A stretch of DNA of 64,000 nucleotides from Atrichornis clamosus. Its lineage: Eukaryota > Chordata > Aves > Passeriformes > Menuridae. Where the stretch lies: positions 62,001 through 126,000 of the forward strand of contig WBMZ01003378.1 in NCBI GenBank assembly GCA_013400975.1. The letters are read 5' to 3'. A program made the translations under genes and the position numbers. The notes beneath the pieces were generated by a model. It did no database searches. It was not told where the DNA came from and worked only from the letters and a program-made list of their open reading frames with translations. Shown one piece after another: positions 11,801-24,213 of the stretch (the first letter of the stretch is position 1; every line of letters begins with the position of its first letter).

Positions 11801-14800
11801 ATACAGAACACCAATAATGACAGTAAACCATCTCGTATACTTATGTTTGCATAATACAGGATTTTTGGTGAAAAAAAGGATTTAATGGCAAAGACTGTGT
11901 CTTTTGAAATAGGGTGTTTAAAGGTTGCTGATGTTTTGATGGAATTATTTTTTCTGGGATGCTTAGTTTGTATGTGAATTGCATTAGAGTAGACTCATAA
12001 GTGACATTTCTGTACAATTTTAAAGGAAATTTTAGCTTTAGCAGAACACCCAGCTGTAGCCATGAAGCGAAACAGCTGCATACTGTAAGAGTTTTGTTCC
12101 TTGAGGATGACTTTGGTGTTTGTGCATGTGTGTTCTGTGCTTTTGGACTGCTACATTCTTTGGGGATGATTAGAGCATGCAGCTGAAGCACTGACTTTAT
12201 CATGCATACCTTCATCAACACAGAATAAGAACCAGACTTTGCCCAGAAAGGTTACAGTGTAGGTGCATAAACAGGATGGAATCTTAAAATAAAGGCAGAG
12301 TAATCTCATCCTAAAACATGATGAAGAGGTAGAACTGATACAGGACTTGGTACAAAAGCATTAATTTGGTCAACTGGACATGGATAATCTATTTAGTTCA
12401 ATTTAAAAATCCTTTTAGATGTCTTTTTGCACAAAGCCATCACCACCCCAAGCAATTCGGCACTTCCCTTCTACCTAAGAGAAGTTGCAAAAGCAAGACG
12501 TTCCTTGCTTGAGTCACCCAACCTGAGCATTTCAGTCTGGTGGGAAGGCTCTTCCCATCCTTATCCCTACTGATGGAGCTGGGTGCTTGGAAAAAAACCA
12601 AAGAGCTGAACTGCTTTATTTTTAAAATAATCCAGCTAATACTTCCGTAGTAATCTCAGCATCTTCAGGGTACTCAGTGAGAAACCTCCGTGCAGTGCTG
12701 TCGTCAGGCCCACACCATCCACAGCCTGGAGTAACACCTTATCCTTTTGTACAGGGAAAGGAGTGAAAATGCATTTTGTACCTCTGCTGCTGAGCTTGTC
12801 TCACTGGCTGTGATTCCTCCCGGTGTGGGTCCTCTTGGATATGTCCCCTGGTTCCACTCATCATCCCTGCTATTTACTTTCCTAACAAGAAGGTAGCACA
12901 GTGTGGCACCCAGCCTCACAGGGGACCTACTTAAAACATAAAACATCTTCTGCACTTAAATCCCCCTTGGACCTTCCTGCTCTCTGGCATCCCTGATGGT
13001 GGAACATCCTGCTCCCATCCTGGCTCTGCACATCAGAAATTCCAGTGTCTGTGACAGGCGTTCACTGGGCCCATCTTGTACCTGCCATAAAAAGACACAG
13101 CCCACGAGCTGGTGCCATGCACTGCAGGTAACATCACACTGTCCATATCCAAGGCTCTGTCTCTCTGTCCATTATCCCAGGCTTTTCCTTACAGGCACAT
13201 CCCTCACTACCTGACAGCTGTATCCGCTCACCCGCTCTTCCTCAGGACTATCCATATTCCCTGATTAAGATAAAATTTTGTGGACAAAAGCGGCAAAGCA
13301 GTGTCTCACATGCTGTTTATTGTTGAAGGGATATTTGATAGCTTTTAAATTCATTTAAGAAAATGGGAATGGTGAGTCACATGTAATTATTCCCAGATAG
13401 GTCATTAATTACTCGATAAAGTTTCTACATAATGCTGCCTTTTGCTTTTTTTTGCCATAATGGTGGTTATTTGTCATTTATCTCAGTTTGCATGTCAGTT
13501 GTTCCAGTTCCCTTTCATGCCCTGTGATATGTATGTAAATATTACAGATTGAGATTGATAAAGGTTTTATAAAAAAGGCTGTTACTTTATTGGATTACAG
13601 AAGAGTTTATGAGAAACTCATTTGATTATTGTGTTGGGATGGTATCATTTGCACCAATACAAGTATGGCTGGTTTGGTACCTCATCAGGAACTGCATTTT
13701 TCATAGGTTTGTAATTCAGCTTTAGAAATTTGAGTTTGTTTGAGAATGCCAAACAAAGATACCAACACAAAAACTATGTTTGAGAACTGAAATTGCTCTT
13801 AAAAAAAATCATCTGTTTACACTGGGCTTTTCTTGATTTAATTACAACTTTCGATGAAGTCCTCAGAACTTCGAGCATGCATTGAAGAGTGCATTTGAGC
13901 TATAAGTTCTGTAAGAACAATCAGTATACAGGCTCTAGCAAATTAATGAGATGCACATCAAGATTGATGCCCTTTTCTCCACTGTTTCTTTGGAGACCCA
14001 ACCTTACCCATCCAGAAAGGAGAAGTGAGAGGCTGAAACTCCAGGAAAAGCCATTAATTCTCCCCTGTTCTTATCAGTTTGTTAATTTTACTGTTAAACT
14101 GATGGGGGTATCCCATGGCAATGGGTCTCTTTGGTGCTGCTTAATCTACCACCTGCTGTATCCTCAAACATTCCTCCCTATCTCACTCAGGGAATAACAA
14201 CAGTACAGAGCAGGCACAGCGCAGAGGTGACATTTGATGACAACGTAATCAGAATATCTGTGCCAACATCTTCCAAACACCAGACTGACAGAAGTAGGTG
14301 TGCAGCTTTATACAGAATAAAGCCAGTGTCAGGTGACGATTTGATGGTGTCTTACTCTTGGCACTCAGCCGGGATGATTTAAGTGTCTGACTAGGCACAG
14401 CTCCCCAGAAACACCTATAGAAAATCTCAAACAGAATGGTGATAACTTGCTCAGTAGCAGCTGGTGAACTCTGGGAATGGATTTATCCTCCTCCATAAAC
14501 ACTAGGACATTTATGAGTGAAGGCTGAATTCGTTCTCTGAGACACCCAGTGCTGTTGTGAGATTATTACAGTTATTATTACGCTGCCAACTCAAACACAT
14601 CCAGCTGAAATGTTTTAGATTAGCTTTACTGTTCCCCATTATACTCTTTATTTCTCTGTAAATAAACAAAAACAGAAGAACTACCAGGGGGAAGTGTAGA
14701 GATCTGAACTCAAACATCTTTACCATCTTCACTGTTTGAGTTCTGACTGTTCCCAGTATCCCAAAGTCTTCACCCTGGGGCAGTTGGTCCTTAACAGCCA

Positions 14801-17800
14801 TAACACGAGGGATGTGTTGCTGCTTTAGGAACCATTTCAAAGTTCCTTTTTTCCAAGGAGGCAGGAAGGATCATGTCCTGGGAGCTGATAACACCACATG
14901 CTTGGAGCAGGATTTCCCTCCATCTGCTGCCCATTACCCTGCAGCTCGCCCCGTGCGGAGCTTGGCGGGATGGACGTCAGTAGCGGCTCTTAAAACTGTC
15001 TGCAAAAGCTAAACAAAGCTCAGCAAAGTCAAACATTTGAAAAGATGCCCAGTCATTGTCACTCCTAACCAAGCTCAGCTGTCTGTCCAAGCTTCAGACA
15101 GGAAAAGTCCAAGTAGACACAACTTGGTCTTAAGAGAACCTTCCACAATTACACACGCAATTACAGGCTTGGGCACTGGGCTCAGCTTTAATTCCTTAGT
15201 CCTGATTGTAGCACCTTTGCAATCTTCATTTAAAAGGAGCTGTCTGCTTCTCACCAGCTGTTCTCAATGCCTGAGTTACTGATGCCATGATACTGTGGGA
15301 TTCATAAAATCTGGTAAACACTTTGGCCAAAATAAAGATTCAGAACTTCAGATACAAACTTTGTGTACAAAGTTTGGTGCAAAGCATGGGTGTATGACCT
15401 AAATAGTTTATTTGTATATGGAATACAGGATCAGTCTTAGATAATTAACCTAGAAATACCTGTTTGCATCAACAGTGTTCCAAACCTGAGCACGAAAGAC
15501 AGTGATGTGGGAATTAGTTCAGACTACCAGTAGAATCCTAAATTTATATTCAAGCCTGGGGAGTTAATGCAAATACACCTCACTAGGCCATCAAAAGTTA
15601 AGGCATATTTTACATTCTCTGTTCAAGATACTATTTTGAAAAATAATGAAAACAGACTCTGTCACACCAGGGTTTGAGATGCCAGCCCTGGAACGTGATC
15701 TGGGGCGCTGGTGACGTTAGCCCTGCCCTACACAAATTGCATTTATATCAGTCACAGAGATAATCTGATGTAGTGTGGTGTGGTCATAAAATAAACTGAA
15801 CTGGAAGCATCTGAATTTCAAGACCCTTTGATACTTTATTCAGGTTCTCATGGGACACGTGTGCTCCCCAGAGCTTGATGTGAGGGCGTTTGAAGTCTAC
15901 AGAAATCCTTCTGTTGACTTCAGACAGTTTTGGTCTTGGCTTTTAAAGCTGTGGGTGTAGAAATGTGCTTCATCCCTCTGGATCAGTGTCATCAGCTTTT
16001 ACTGCCTTTTAAGGGCAAGCTCTGTTTTTAGAGAAACACTGTGGGGATATGAGAGCCAGAAACAAAACAAACTTCCTCCCCCATTACTTCAGTACAACTC
16101 GAAATACTTCATTTTCTAGCATCTTGGCTATGTTTTAAGGATCCTGACTGCTGTAGGATTTTAATGAGATTCCCCAGATCCTGATCCAGGCCCACCCAGC
16201 CCCTTCCCTTGGGACAGTGACGCTCACTCAGATGGAAAAAATTTCAGCAGCCACTGACCTGGGATAAATCAATCCAGTAGCCTTGAGATAAAACACCTTT
16301 CCCAGTTCCCAGCCCGCAGTCAATCCAGGGTTTAATATTGTTACAGTTAACATGTGTGACTTCACTGCTGATTATCAGAACTGGCTTGTTAGAGGAGCAG
16401 AACATCCCAAGATCTTATTTGTGGAAGTTTAATAACAGCCCGCTTGTGCACTGAACAATGCATGGAACGCACGTTCCTCTGCTCGGGACAAGTGGTTTAT
16501 GTACGTCGTGTTAATGACCAAAATACTTTTAGTAACAATTCATACCAAACTTCACTTTAACTGTTCCAAATATGCTATATTTTTCCTAAACATACCTTGG
16601 AAATATTCTGGTGTCCAAACATTTTGCTGGAATAATGTGTCTGTCAGGTTATGAAAGGAGCTGGTCTAGGGCTAGCTCAGGACACACAAAAGTTAATGCA
16701 AATACTGAATTGATTTCAATGAGGCAAATACTTCACTTTCAGATCTACTGTATTAGCAGCCGTTAGGACATAAACAGATATTTCAGATTAAATCTAGGTA
16801 TAAAATAAGTGGGTGGCTGTAGTGATCCACAGACCAAATGTATCTATTTAATAGGTAACCTGGGTATTTTTTTTTTAATGCTGTGATTTCTTTTAGCAAT
16901 AAGCAATAAGTGTTTTAGCCTGTCGTATGCAGAATGATTTGCCCAGTTTGAATGTTTGTGAGAAGGTCAGGCTTTGATGAAGATGGTAGGAAAAATAGGT
17001 GAATTCTACAGGATTTTGAAAATTATTTTTTAAAAATAACTTACATAAAACATGGAATGTTTTGGTCCTGAAAGAGGAAAAGGAGAGGCCCTCCTGGATG
17101 TCTGAAGGAGCAGGTGGAACTAAAAACTCCCTGAACTTCAGGCAAACAATGAGAGCGTGGAGCCCATGAGAGAAGCTGAGATTTGGGCTGGCTGTAAAGG
17201 AAGTGTTCCTTCTATTTGAGGAGGATGGAGAGGTGACCTGTTGTTCAGCTCTAGCCCTCAGGCTGCTGGCTCTGTCACTAAATTAGACCTTTTAAAATAA
17301 ATGAGTTCACTGTTAGATACCAGCTGGGAGATTCTCATTGGGTTTTTAAAATTTTTCAGTTCTGAAGCCCCTCCAAAGTTCAGCATTTACAACCGACATA
17401 TAATGCCACAATCTGTGTATTTTTCTTCGACTTCCTATTGAACACTAGTCTAATACCTTTGCTGTCTTTATTTATGAGGAGATTGTTTCCAGCTCCTGTT
17501 AATGTCTTTTACACAGCCCATGATGTAATTGTTAAGCAGTTCTAATGAAGATTGAAGGTTTAATAATGCCAAGTGTTACAAATTTCTATTTAATCATTCC
17601 TAAATCGATTAGTTACTTTCACCCAAATGCCGTGCCATCGAAACAGAGAGAGCTAAAGATCTGAACTGCTGTGGCCAGGCTTTGATAAATGGTATTTTGG
17701 TGCAGTGGTAATTGAGTTATTGAATTTACTCATCTTCCAAATGATGTTTGCATTGTCTCAGCATATGTGTTTAGGGCCAGGGGAAGGTCATTAGGAGCTT

Positions 17801-18800
17801 CAGACCGGGGGCATGTTTGGGTTAAAGTGATTTTGAACAGCCACTGTTGAGGTTAGTCAATTAAAGGAAATAGCACAGAGAAATGCTACAGAAGGGCACG
17901 TTATAGGCTGGTCAGCAGGGAGGTCCCAAAGGCCTGCTTAAAATAGTCTAAAGATTCTGTAAGTAAATGTCTGCCCCCTGCCCCAGGCTCTTCAGACACA
18001 GACAGATTGCTGTGTGAGGTGAACATGTTTCACCTGTAAACAGATTTCACACCTTTATAGGCCAAGCCTACAAAGGCCAAGCCTACAAAGGCCAAGGGAA
18101 AACAGGGCATGATAATACCTTTTGTGTTTATAAACACAGCCTTGTGTGAGCTTCCTTGAGGGCTGCTCGCTACCTGTTCCATTAGAGTCCAAATACCCAA
18201 CCCGTGGCTGCTGTCTGCATTTGCAATTAAAACCAAAGGGGTTTTGTCATTTTTCAGGCATTTCTGACTAATTAGACTGTTAGAACCAGACGAGAGGAAG
18301 GAGCAGGAGAAGAAGCCTTCCATGTTTCTGTGTTCTCACATTAATTCCAAAGATTTTCAGGGTACCTCATGTTCTCTAATACTCTGAACAGAGTCACAGG
18401 AAGAGCAGAGTCACTCTTGACGTGAAAAATGACCCACTGTATTTTTAATACTGGGCTAATTGTGTATAGAGACCATTCTTCAGCTTCAAAGCACTGCAAG
18501 GAGGCTCCTGTTCTATAACACTTCTCTTGTGCAATTCTATAAAAGCCTGTCGTTTTATAAACACACTGGTTTATATTTGATTTCTGTCCTCTAAACACTA
18601 TTTAAATCACAAGTAATAATTTCTAATCCTGTAAAATGCCCAAAGCTTAAATCAATAACCGTTTGATGAATACATAACCTGAGGACATTCTGTTTGGCTG
18701 ATAAATGGTAATTGTGGGAGTGCCTGGCAGCTTTTGTGGTTAAACCTTTGCTTTTATACAATTAAACGGCCGATTCCTTCAAACACTTGACGCACTCTTA
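8850..18800. other. Non-coding intronic sequence
   Basis: About 10 kb of mostly AT-rich unique sequence. No exon, RNA gene or large repeat is recognised apart from the 15-bp repeat at 18.06 kb. The stretch around 17.45-17.64 kb is rich in homeodomain-like TAAT cores and is a candidate conserved element. Confidence 0.55.
18061..18096. repeat. 15-bp tandem repeat, 2.4 copies
   Basis: GCCAAGCCTACAAAG is repeated exactly at 18061-18075 and 18076-18090, followed by GCCAAG. Confidence 0.85.
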
Positions 18801-18839
18801 ATGATAATTGCGCAAGGAGCTTACTGGGGACAAGGGAGA

Positions 18840-19140
18840 CAAAGACCTTTCTCTCGGTGCCTGCACAGGATCAGCTGGAGAGCCGGGGTGGTCTGGCTCT
18901 CCTGGGCGGCTCTCTGGGTCGCTGCTCTCGTTGTGTCCGCAGTGTCCCCCCGGCTGGCCTGCCCTGCTGCTCTGCCCAGGGTCCCGACCCTCGGCCGCCC
19001 TCAGCCGCTGCTGCCGCCACAACCCCGGCCCCGGGCGGGAGCTCCTCCAGCTGCCCCAAGGCAGGCGCGTGTTCCCATGGCAGAGCCGAGCCCCGGGGCA
19101 GGGGGGCACATCCAACCGGCCGGGACACCTCTGCACCCTC
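18840..19140. promoter_or_regulatory. Intronic CpG island candidate
   Basis: About 300 bp with high G+C and many CpGs (for example GGTCCCGACCCTCGGCCGCC and CCCCGGCCCCGGGCGGGAGC), bounded by AT-rich DNA. Open frames exist in several frames on both strands, as expected when stop codons are rare in GC-rich DNA, and none is convincing. It could be an unrecorded alternative promoter or an orphan CpG island. Confidence 0.45.
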
Positions 19141-22100
19141 TGCAGTCACCCGTGGTCACTTCACATCATCTTATGAGATCTGAGCCCGCTAAAGGGACTG
19201 TAAGATGACTGCAGGAGTATGCAGACCGTAGGATTGCCTCCTGGAAGCACGATGTCTTACCTGTGAATGTATCTCCGTCGTGTTACTATAAAAAAAAAAT
19301 CCCCATCCCTCCCTTTAATGCTCCTCATCTCCAGCAAATCCGTTCCAGAGCAGAGGCAGTTCCTTCCTCCCCTGTCTACTCTGTTCTAGAAACTGCACCT
19401 CCAGTAAACCAAGCCTGGTTTGTAGGTTACCCAGGTGCAAAAGGAGAAGTTTCATTCTGTGCAGAATGATGTTCTGCCCTGTAGTTTGTAGCTGCTCACT
19501 CCCTTTCAGCCTCTGCAGTTGCTCTGCCATATGCCACATTTGTAAGATCTTGTTCACATTTTTTCCCTCCCTTCACCAGAGAGCAGCTCTTCAGGGGAGG
19601 CACAGGGAGCTGACAATTACACCTCTTCCTGCTGTGAATGGACTGCAGGACATCCCTGGCCATCAGGCTTCACAGGGAGACTTAAGAAGCATCTTTAGCC
19701 TCTCTTCCCTATGCTCATGAAGTTACAAAGTGAGGCATGAGCAGTTTGGCTGGAAGATTAGAAATCAGCCAGGAAAATGGTTTAATGTCCTGCGATTCCT
19801 TTATGTTGACTCCTGCATCACTCGGAAGTGAGGGGGGAAAAAACGGTGGGAGAAGATGAAACACTAATTATTTTTTCTTTAATGATCACTGGCAAAATAA
19901 ACAGAGCATTTAGAGATTCTGGCATAGATAAGATTGTGAACATTTATTTTCTGTATTATTCTAGCCACGGCGTCACCCAGGACCACATCTCACATGACAA
20001 GGAGCAATTAAAGGAAAATGTGTTCAGGCTATGCCCCTGCCAAACTGAATCATGACCCTTCTTTTGGCAGCCTCATGCATGAATCCCTCCCCTTGGGGAG
20101 CACCAGGCAGGAGCTGATTTGCCAACTGCCATGAGCCATACATTTTTTTGTGCGTGGATGTCACGTTAGTGACATTACGCACTCGCCGAAAACAGAGTTT
20201 ATACATCAGCATAAAGGGCTGCTTTTAACAGTGCTCAGATATTCAGAGATGAACAGCAGCATCCAAGGAGAGAGGCAGTGTCCCTTCACAGGGTGTTTGC
20301 TTTGTTCCAAGTCAAAATTCACAGCCATTTGATTTTAAAAGACACTGTACAATATATACAGATAAAAGTGTATTAAATTACCTAGTTTGAATATAAGCAG
20401 CTGTGGATATGGTAGCTGAGAGCACCTGGGGAGTTGTATACCACAGACATAGGATTTTCTGTACAATTTATTCAATTAAAGTGTGAAAAGTGTCTAAAAG
20501 AGTTATTTGAAGGGCTTTTGTTCTCCTGCACAATCTCTGCCTCCCACTCCTTTCTTTTGTACTGGTCCCAGAACACAGCTCAGGAAGGGAATAATGAAGG
20601 GAGAAGTATCTCGGAAGGACACACAGCTCCACGGCAGAGCAAGCTTAGCAACATCCCTCCCAGTATTTCTGGTTCATAGAGGAGATTTGAATAACTGTCC
20701 TGTATATTTAACATGAACCTACTCATTAGAATTCAACATGCTTATACTGCCTCCACAGCAAACATTGTTTTTATTTCAGAGGCATCTCACCAGCTAAAGG
20801 AAAGGTGCAGTGACTTACAGACCAGAGCACAATAAACCTTATACAGAATCACATCTAATCTATGTAAATGTGTATTTCATTCATCTGGATGTAGCTACAA
20901 CTCAGCTTGTTCCAACAGCCTGGGCAGCGTGGCAGCAGCATTCATACGACGCCAGAACTGGGATTTTGCTGCCTCAACATGCAAGTTTAGTGGCATTTTA
21001 GGCACTGTGGAATGTCAGGACGGGCCTCCAGATACTGCCTCAGAGGCTGCAGGTCCTCCTAAGCCCTGCATCCCACCTGCCAGGAGCGTGGATGTCTTGA
21101 GGAACCAGAGGTGACTCTGGGTATCTGTATCTGCATTTCCATTTCTAATACTGTGCTAAGAGAAACTTAGTATTTCTTGATAACAAAAAGCAGCTTTGTT
21201 AATCCAAATTTGCCAACAGAGACTGTGTATTCACAAATCACCCAGAACTCTCTTCATATCAAGTCTGCTGAAAAAGAACCTCTGGCAGAAAATGTCTGCC
21301 AAAGCTGGAGGTGCTGCTCCTGCTACTGAAGCAGTAGCCCAGGCTGTCATCAGAAAGCCCTGATGCTTTCTCTTTGTCCTGTTAGGAGATAAGTAAGATT
21401 TTGGGGATCCCATCCTCAATCCTTCATTTCTTAGATGTCTGTTACATCACTGAAGTTCACATTGTGAACATCTGCCTTATTTAAGGACCATCTCAGATCG
21501 CTGTCCTGTGCTGCCTTTGCAGAGCAGCACCTTCTGAACCCAGACCTGTTCTCGTAGGTGTCCTGTTCCTGCCCTTGCTAAGGACTAATTGTGGCACAGA
21601 ATTACACAAGTACTACCAATAAATACATTTTCAGGTTAGGAAAAATCCAATTGTAAAGTATTTCACACAAGAGAGGAATCCTAACATACCCTCAAACTTA
21701 TAATTGGTCATTACAGTCATTAAAATCTGATAAAATTCCCTTAGCCTAATCCACCCATTTTTAAATGAAATGTAGTTGGTATTAATCAGTAAGAAAGATT
21801 CATTAATTGGCTGGGATCATCCTGTCATCATGAAAACTCCTACTGATGATAAGTGTAAAGTTTACTGTAAAAAATCCCAGCACTTCAGCACTCAAAAGTA
21901 CCATTAGTATTTGGAAAATTTTGCAAATTTTCCAGAGTAACCTTTTGCTCACCTAATACAGTGACTGGGACTGTGTCTCTGTGGGGTTACAGCATGACGT
22001 GAATTTTACCAGAATCCTAATACCCAAAGTGAAAGCAAAGAGTAGACACAATTGAACAGCTTTTCAGAGCCAACGTGTAATTCAAAGACATTTAGTACAA

Positions 22101-23907
22101 GCAGTTGTCCAATTTATCATATCTTGAAGTGCCAGCTTTTTTAACAAAATTAACAAATAGGCACCTCATGGCAAGCAGGGTGAAATGACTTCTTTTTTTT
22201 TGTAATTAGACTTCAGACAATATTATATTATGTAGTTAAGGGAAAGGAACTTTGCCTCAGATTTCAAAGTGGTGAATCCCACTTTAATTCTTCTAATGGC
22301 AGTTAACACAGATGGCTAAAAAGAGTAATTATCTTCTTTAGCTTTCTGCCACCTGCCACAAATGAACTGTTTTCTTTAATTGCTCAGAATTACTCTTAAT
22401 CACACAAAACAGATACTTAAATCCCAGTCACATATTGCAACTCAAGAGCAAGACTTTAACCCTAAACATGCGACTTGAGAAATTACCACCCTGACCAAGA
22501 GCACAAGGCCAGTGTGTGCTGAGACAGCTGGAAAGATTAAAATGATTAATCTTTTCTCTTCCAGGTCGGAGCAAAGTTTGCAGGCTAATCATACAAGTCC
22601 TGTAGTCTGATCCAAGTAATTACCAGAGCAACCAAAAGGCTACATCCGCAGCAGCAGGAAAAATACTCACACAATTTCTTCCTGTTGATACACTTTCTCC
22701 AACAAATGGTCAGTTTTAAAAGCCACACACTCAGACTGATGTGAAAAATGACTTACTGAGGAACTTAAAGATGTAACATTAACTCTACCTGACTGATGAG
22801 TGAAAGCTTTTTAGATTTCTGGAGATATTTTAACAGTTAAGATAATCCCATTTCCATTGGGGCAACATTTTGAATTCAATTGATATTAGGCGTTTAAAAA
22901 TCCCAACATGACACCTTTTGGAAATTTCTGGCTGAATTATATTTTTTAACAGTTACTCCTCCTCCCAGCACTCAGAAGTTTGTTGGAAGAACAGCAATTC
23001 TTCCCTTTTTCTTTACTACTGTTCTTGATACCTGAACTAAAACCCACATATTCAGATTCCGCAGAATAACTCAAAAGCCATCCCATTAGTTCTGCCTCCT
23101 GCTCACCCCACTGAATTGGAAAAGCACTAATGCACATCCTGAGCTTCGGATAGATCTCTGTGCTGAAGAGAAAGGGAAGAGCACCAGACTCAGTGTTCCA
23201 TGAATTACGACGTCGGTAACCCTCCATCACCATTTCCCCCAGATTTGTTAGAGCAGGTTCACAATAGCATTTACACACACGGTGGTACGAGGAGAATTAA
23301 GGTGGACACTGCTGAGTAAGAACTCTTTAAGTGAAAACCAACACCAAGCAGACAGTTTCACTTCTCAGTATCAAATGGTCTGCAGTAGAATTGATGTGTA
23401 TTACACCTTTTGGAGAACACACACTGGTTTTGAAAAATTATTCCATTATTTTGAAATGAGATGAACTCATGAATACTGCAGTTTAGCATCTTTTTGCTGT
23501 TACACTTTGTATTTTTAAATGTGTGAGTGGCAAAGAGATAGAAAATCATTTAGAAGCACAGACCTGGAAAACAGCTTTAAGATGCTTGTATGTGTTCACC
23601 AATCTCAGGATAAACAGAGCCCTAAACCATGAAATGAGCAATGACTGAGAAACCCCGCAGAAAAAGATTCCTAAACTTGATCTTTAAGGAAATTAATTGT
23701 CTATGACACTAATACTGTACACCGGGGCTTTGCACTGTGCTCCAACTTGGTGAGAGTTTCTATTTCATAAATTCCTTTAACCAGCTTGATTAACACTTCT
23801 AAGAGAGTCCCAGCTGTAGAACAAGTCCCTGAGTAGGTGTGAGAAAGAAAAGGTCTGACGGCACCATTGCCCCTGTGTATTTATAACAGCAGGGAAGGTT
23901 GGTTTAC

Positions 23908-23950
23908 TAATAGTATTTACCTTTCTTACTTGGTAAATACCAAACTATTA
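23908..23950. other. Imperfect inverted repeat (hairpin)
   Basis: The left arm TAATAGTATTTACC (23908-23921) is the exact complement of the right arm GGTAAATAC + CTATTA (23932-23950) except for a 4-base bulge, CAAA. The loop is 10 bases. It could be a chance palindrome, a decayed short inverted-repeat element, or a small structured RNA; nothing else identifies it. Confidence 0.5.
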
Positions 23951-24189
23951 TTGGATAATTATAGTAAAGGTCAAGATCCACTTTTTTTTCCCCTTTAAGA
24001 AACATGCTTACTCTGTATTTAGCTTCATTTTAAAAGTGCTTTTCACAGAGTGATGTAGTGCAGCATCATTTGAATGTATCAGACCTTATGACACTGACTT
24101 AATTTAATAGGAGAAGATAAGAATTGTCAGTGGTGCTTCCTCAGGTGTCCTTATTGCCAACCCACTCCAGCCTCCATCTGGGTTTGTTA

Positions 24190-24213
24190 CAATAATAACA
24201 ATAATAATAATGA
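24190..24213. repeat. Short (AAT)n-type microsatellite
   Basis: ACAATAATAACAATAATAAT and flanking bases form an interrupted trinucleotide microsatellite of about 24 bp. Confidence 0.8.

Noticed and set aside
18801..19208. 135-codon frame over the CpG-rich block
   Set aside because: Several overlapping frames on both strands are open, as expected for GC-rich DNA; Pro/Ala/Arg-rich content without motifs.
21292..21363. Short Ala-rich frame starting MSAKAGG
   Set aside because: Only 23 codons, no splice signals and no family match.
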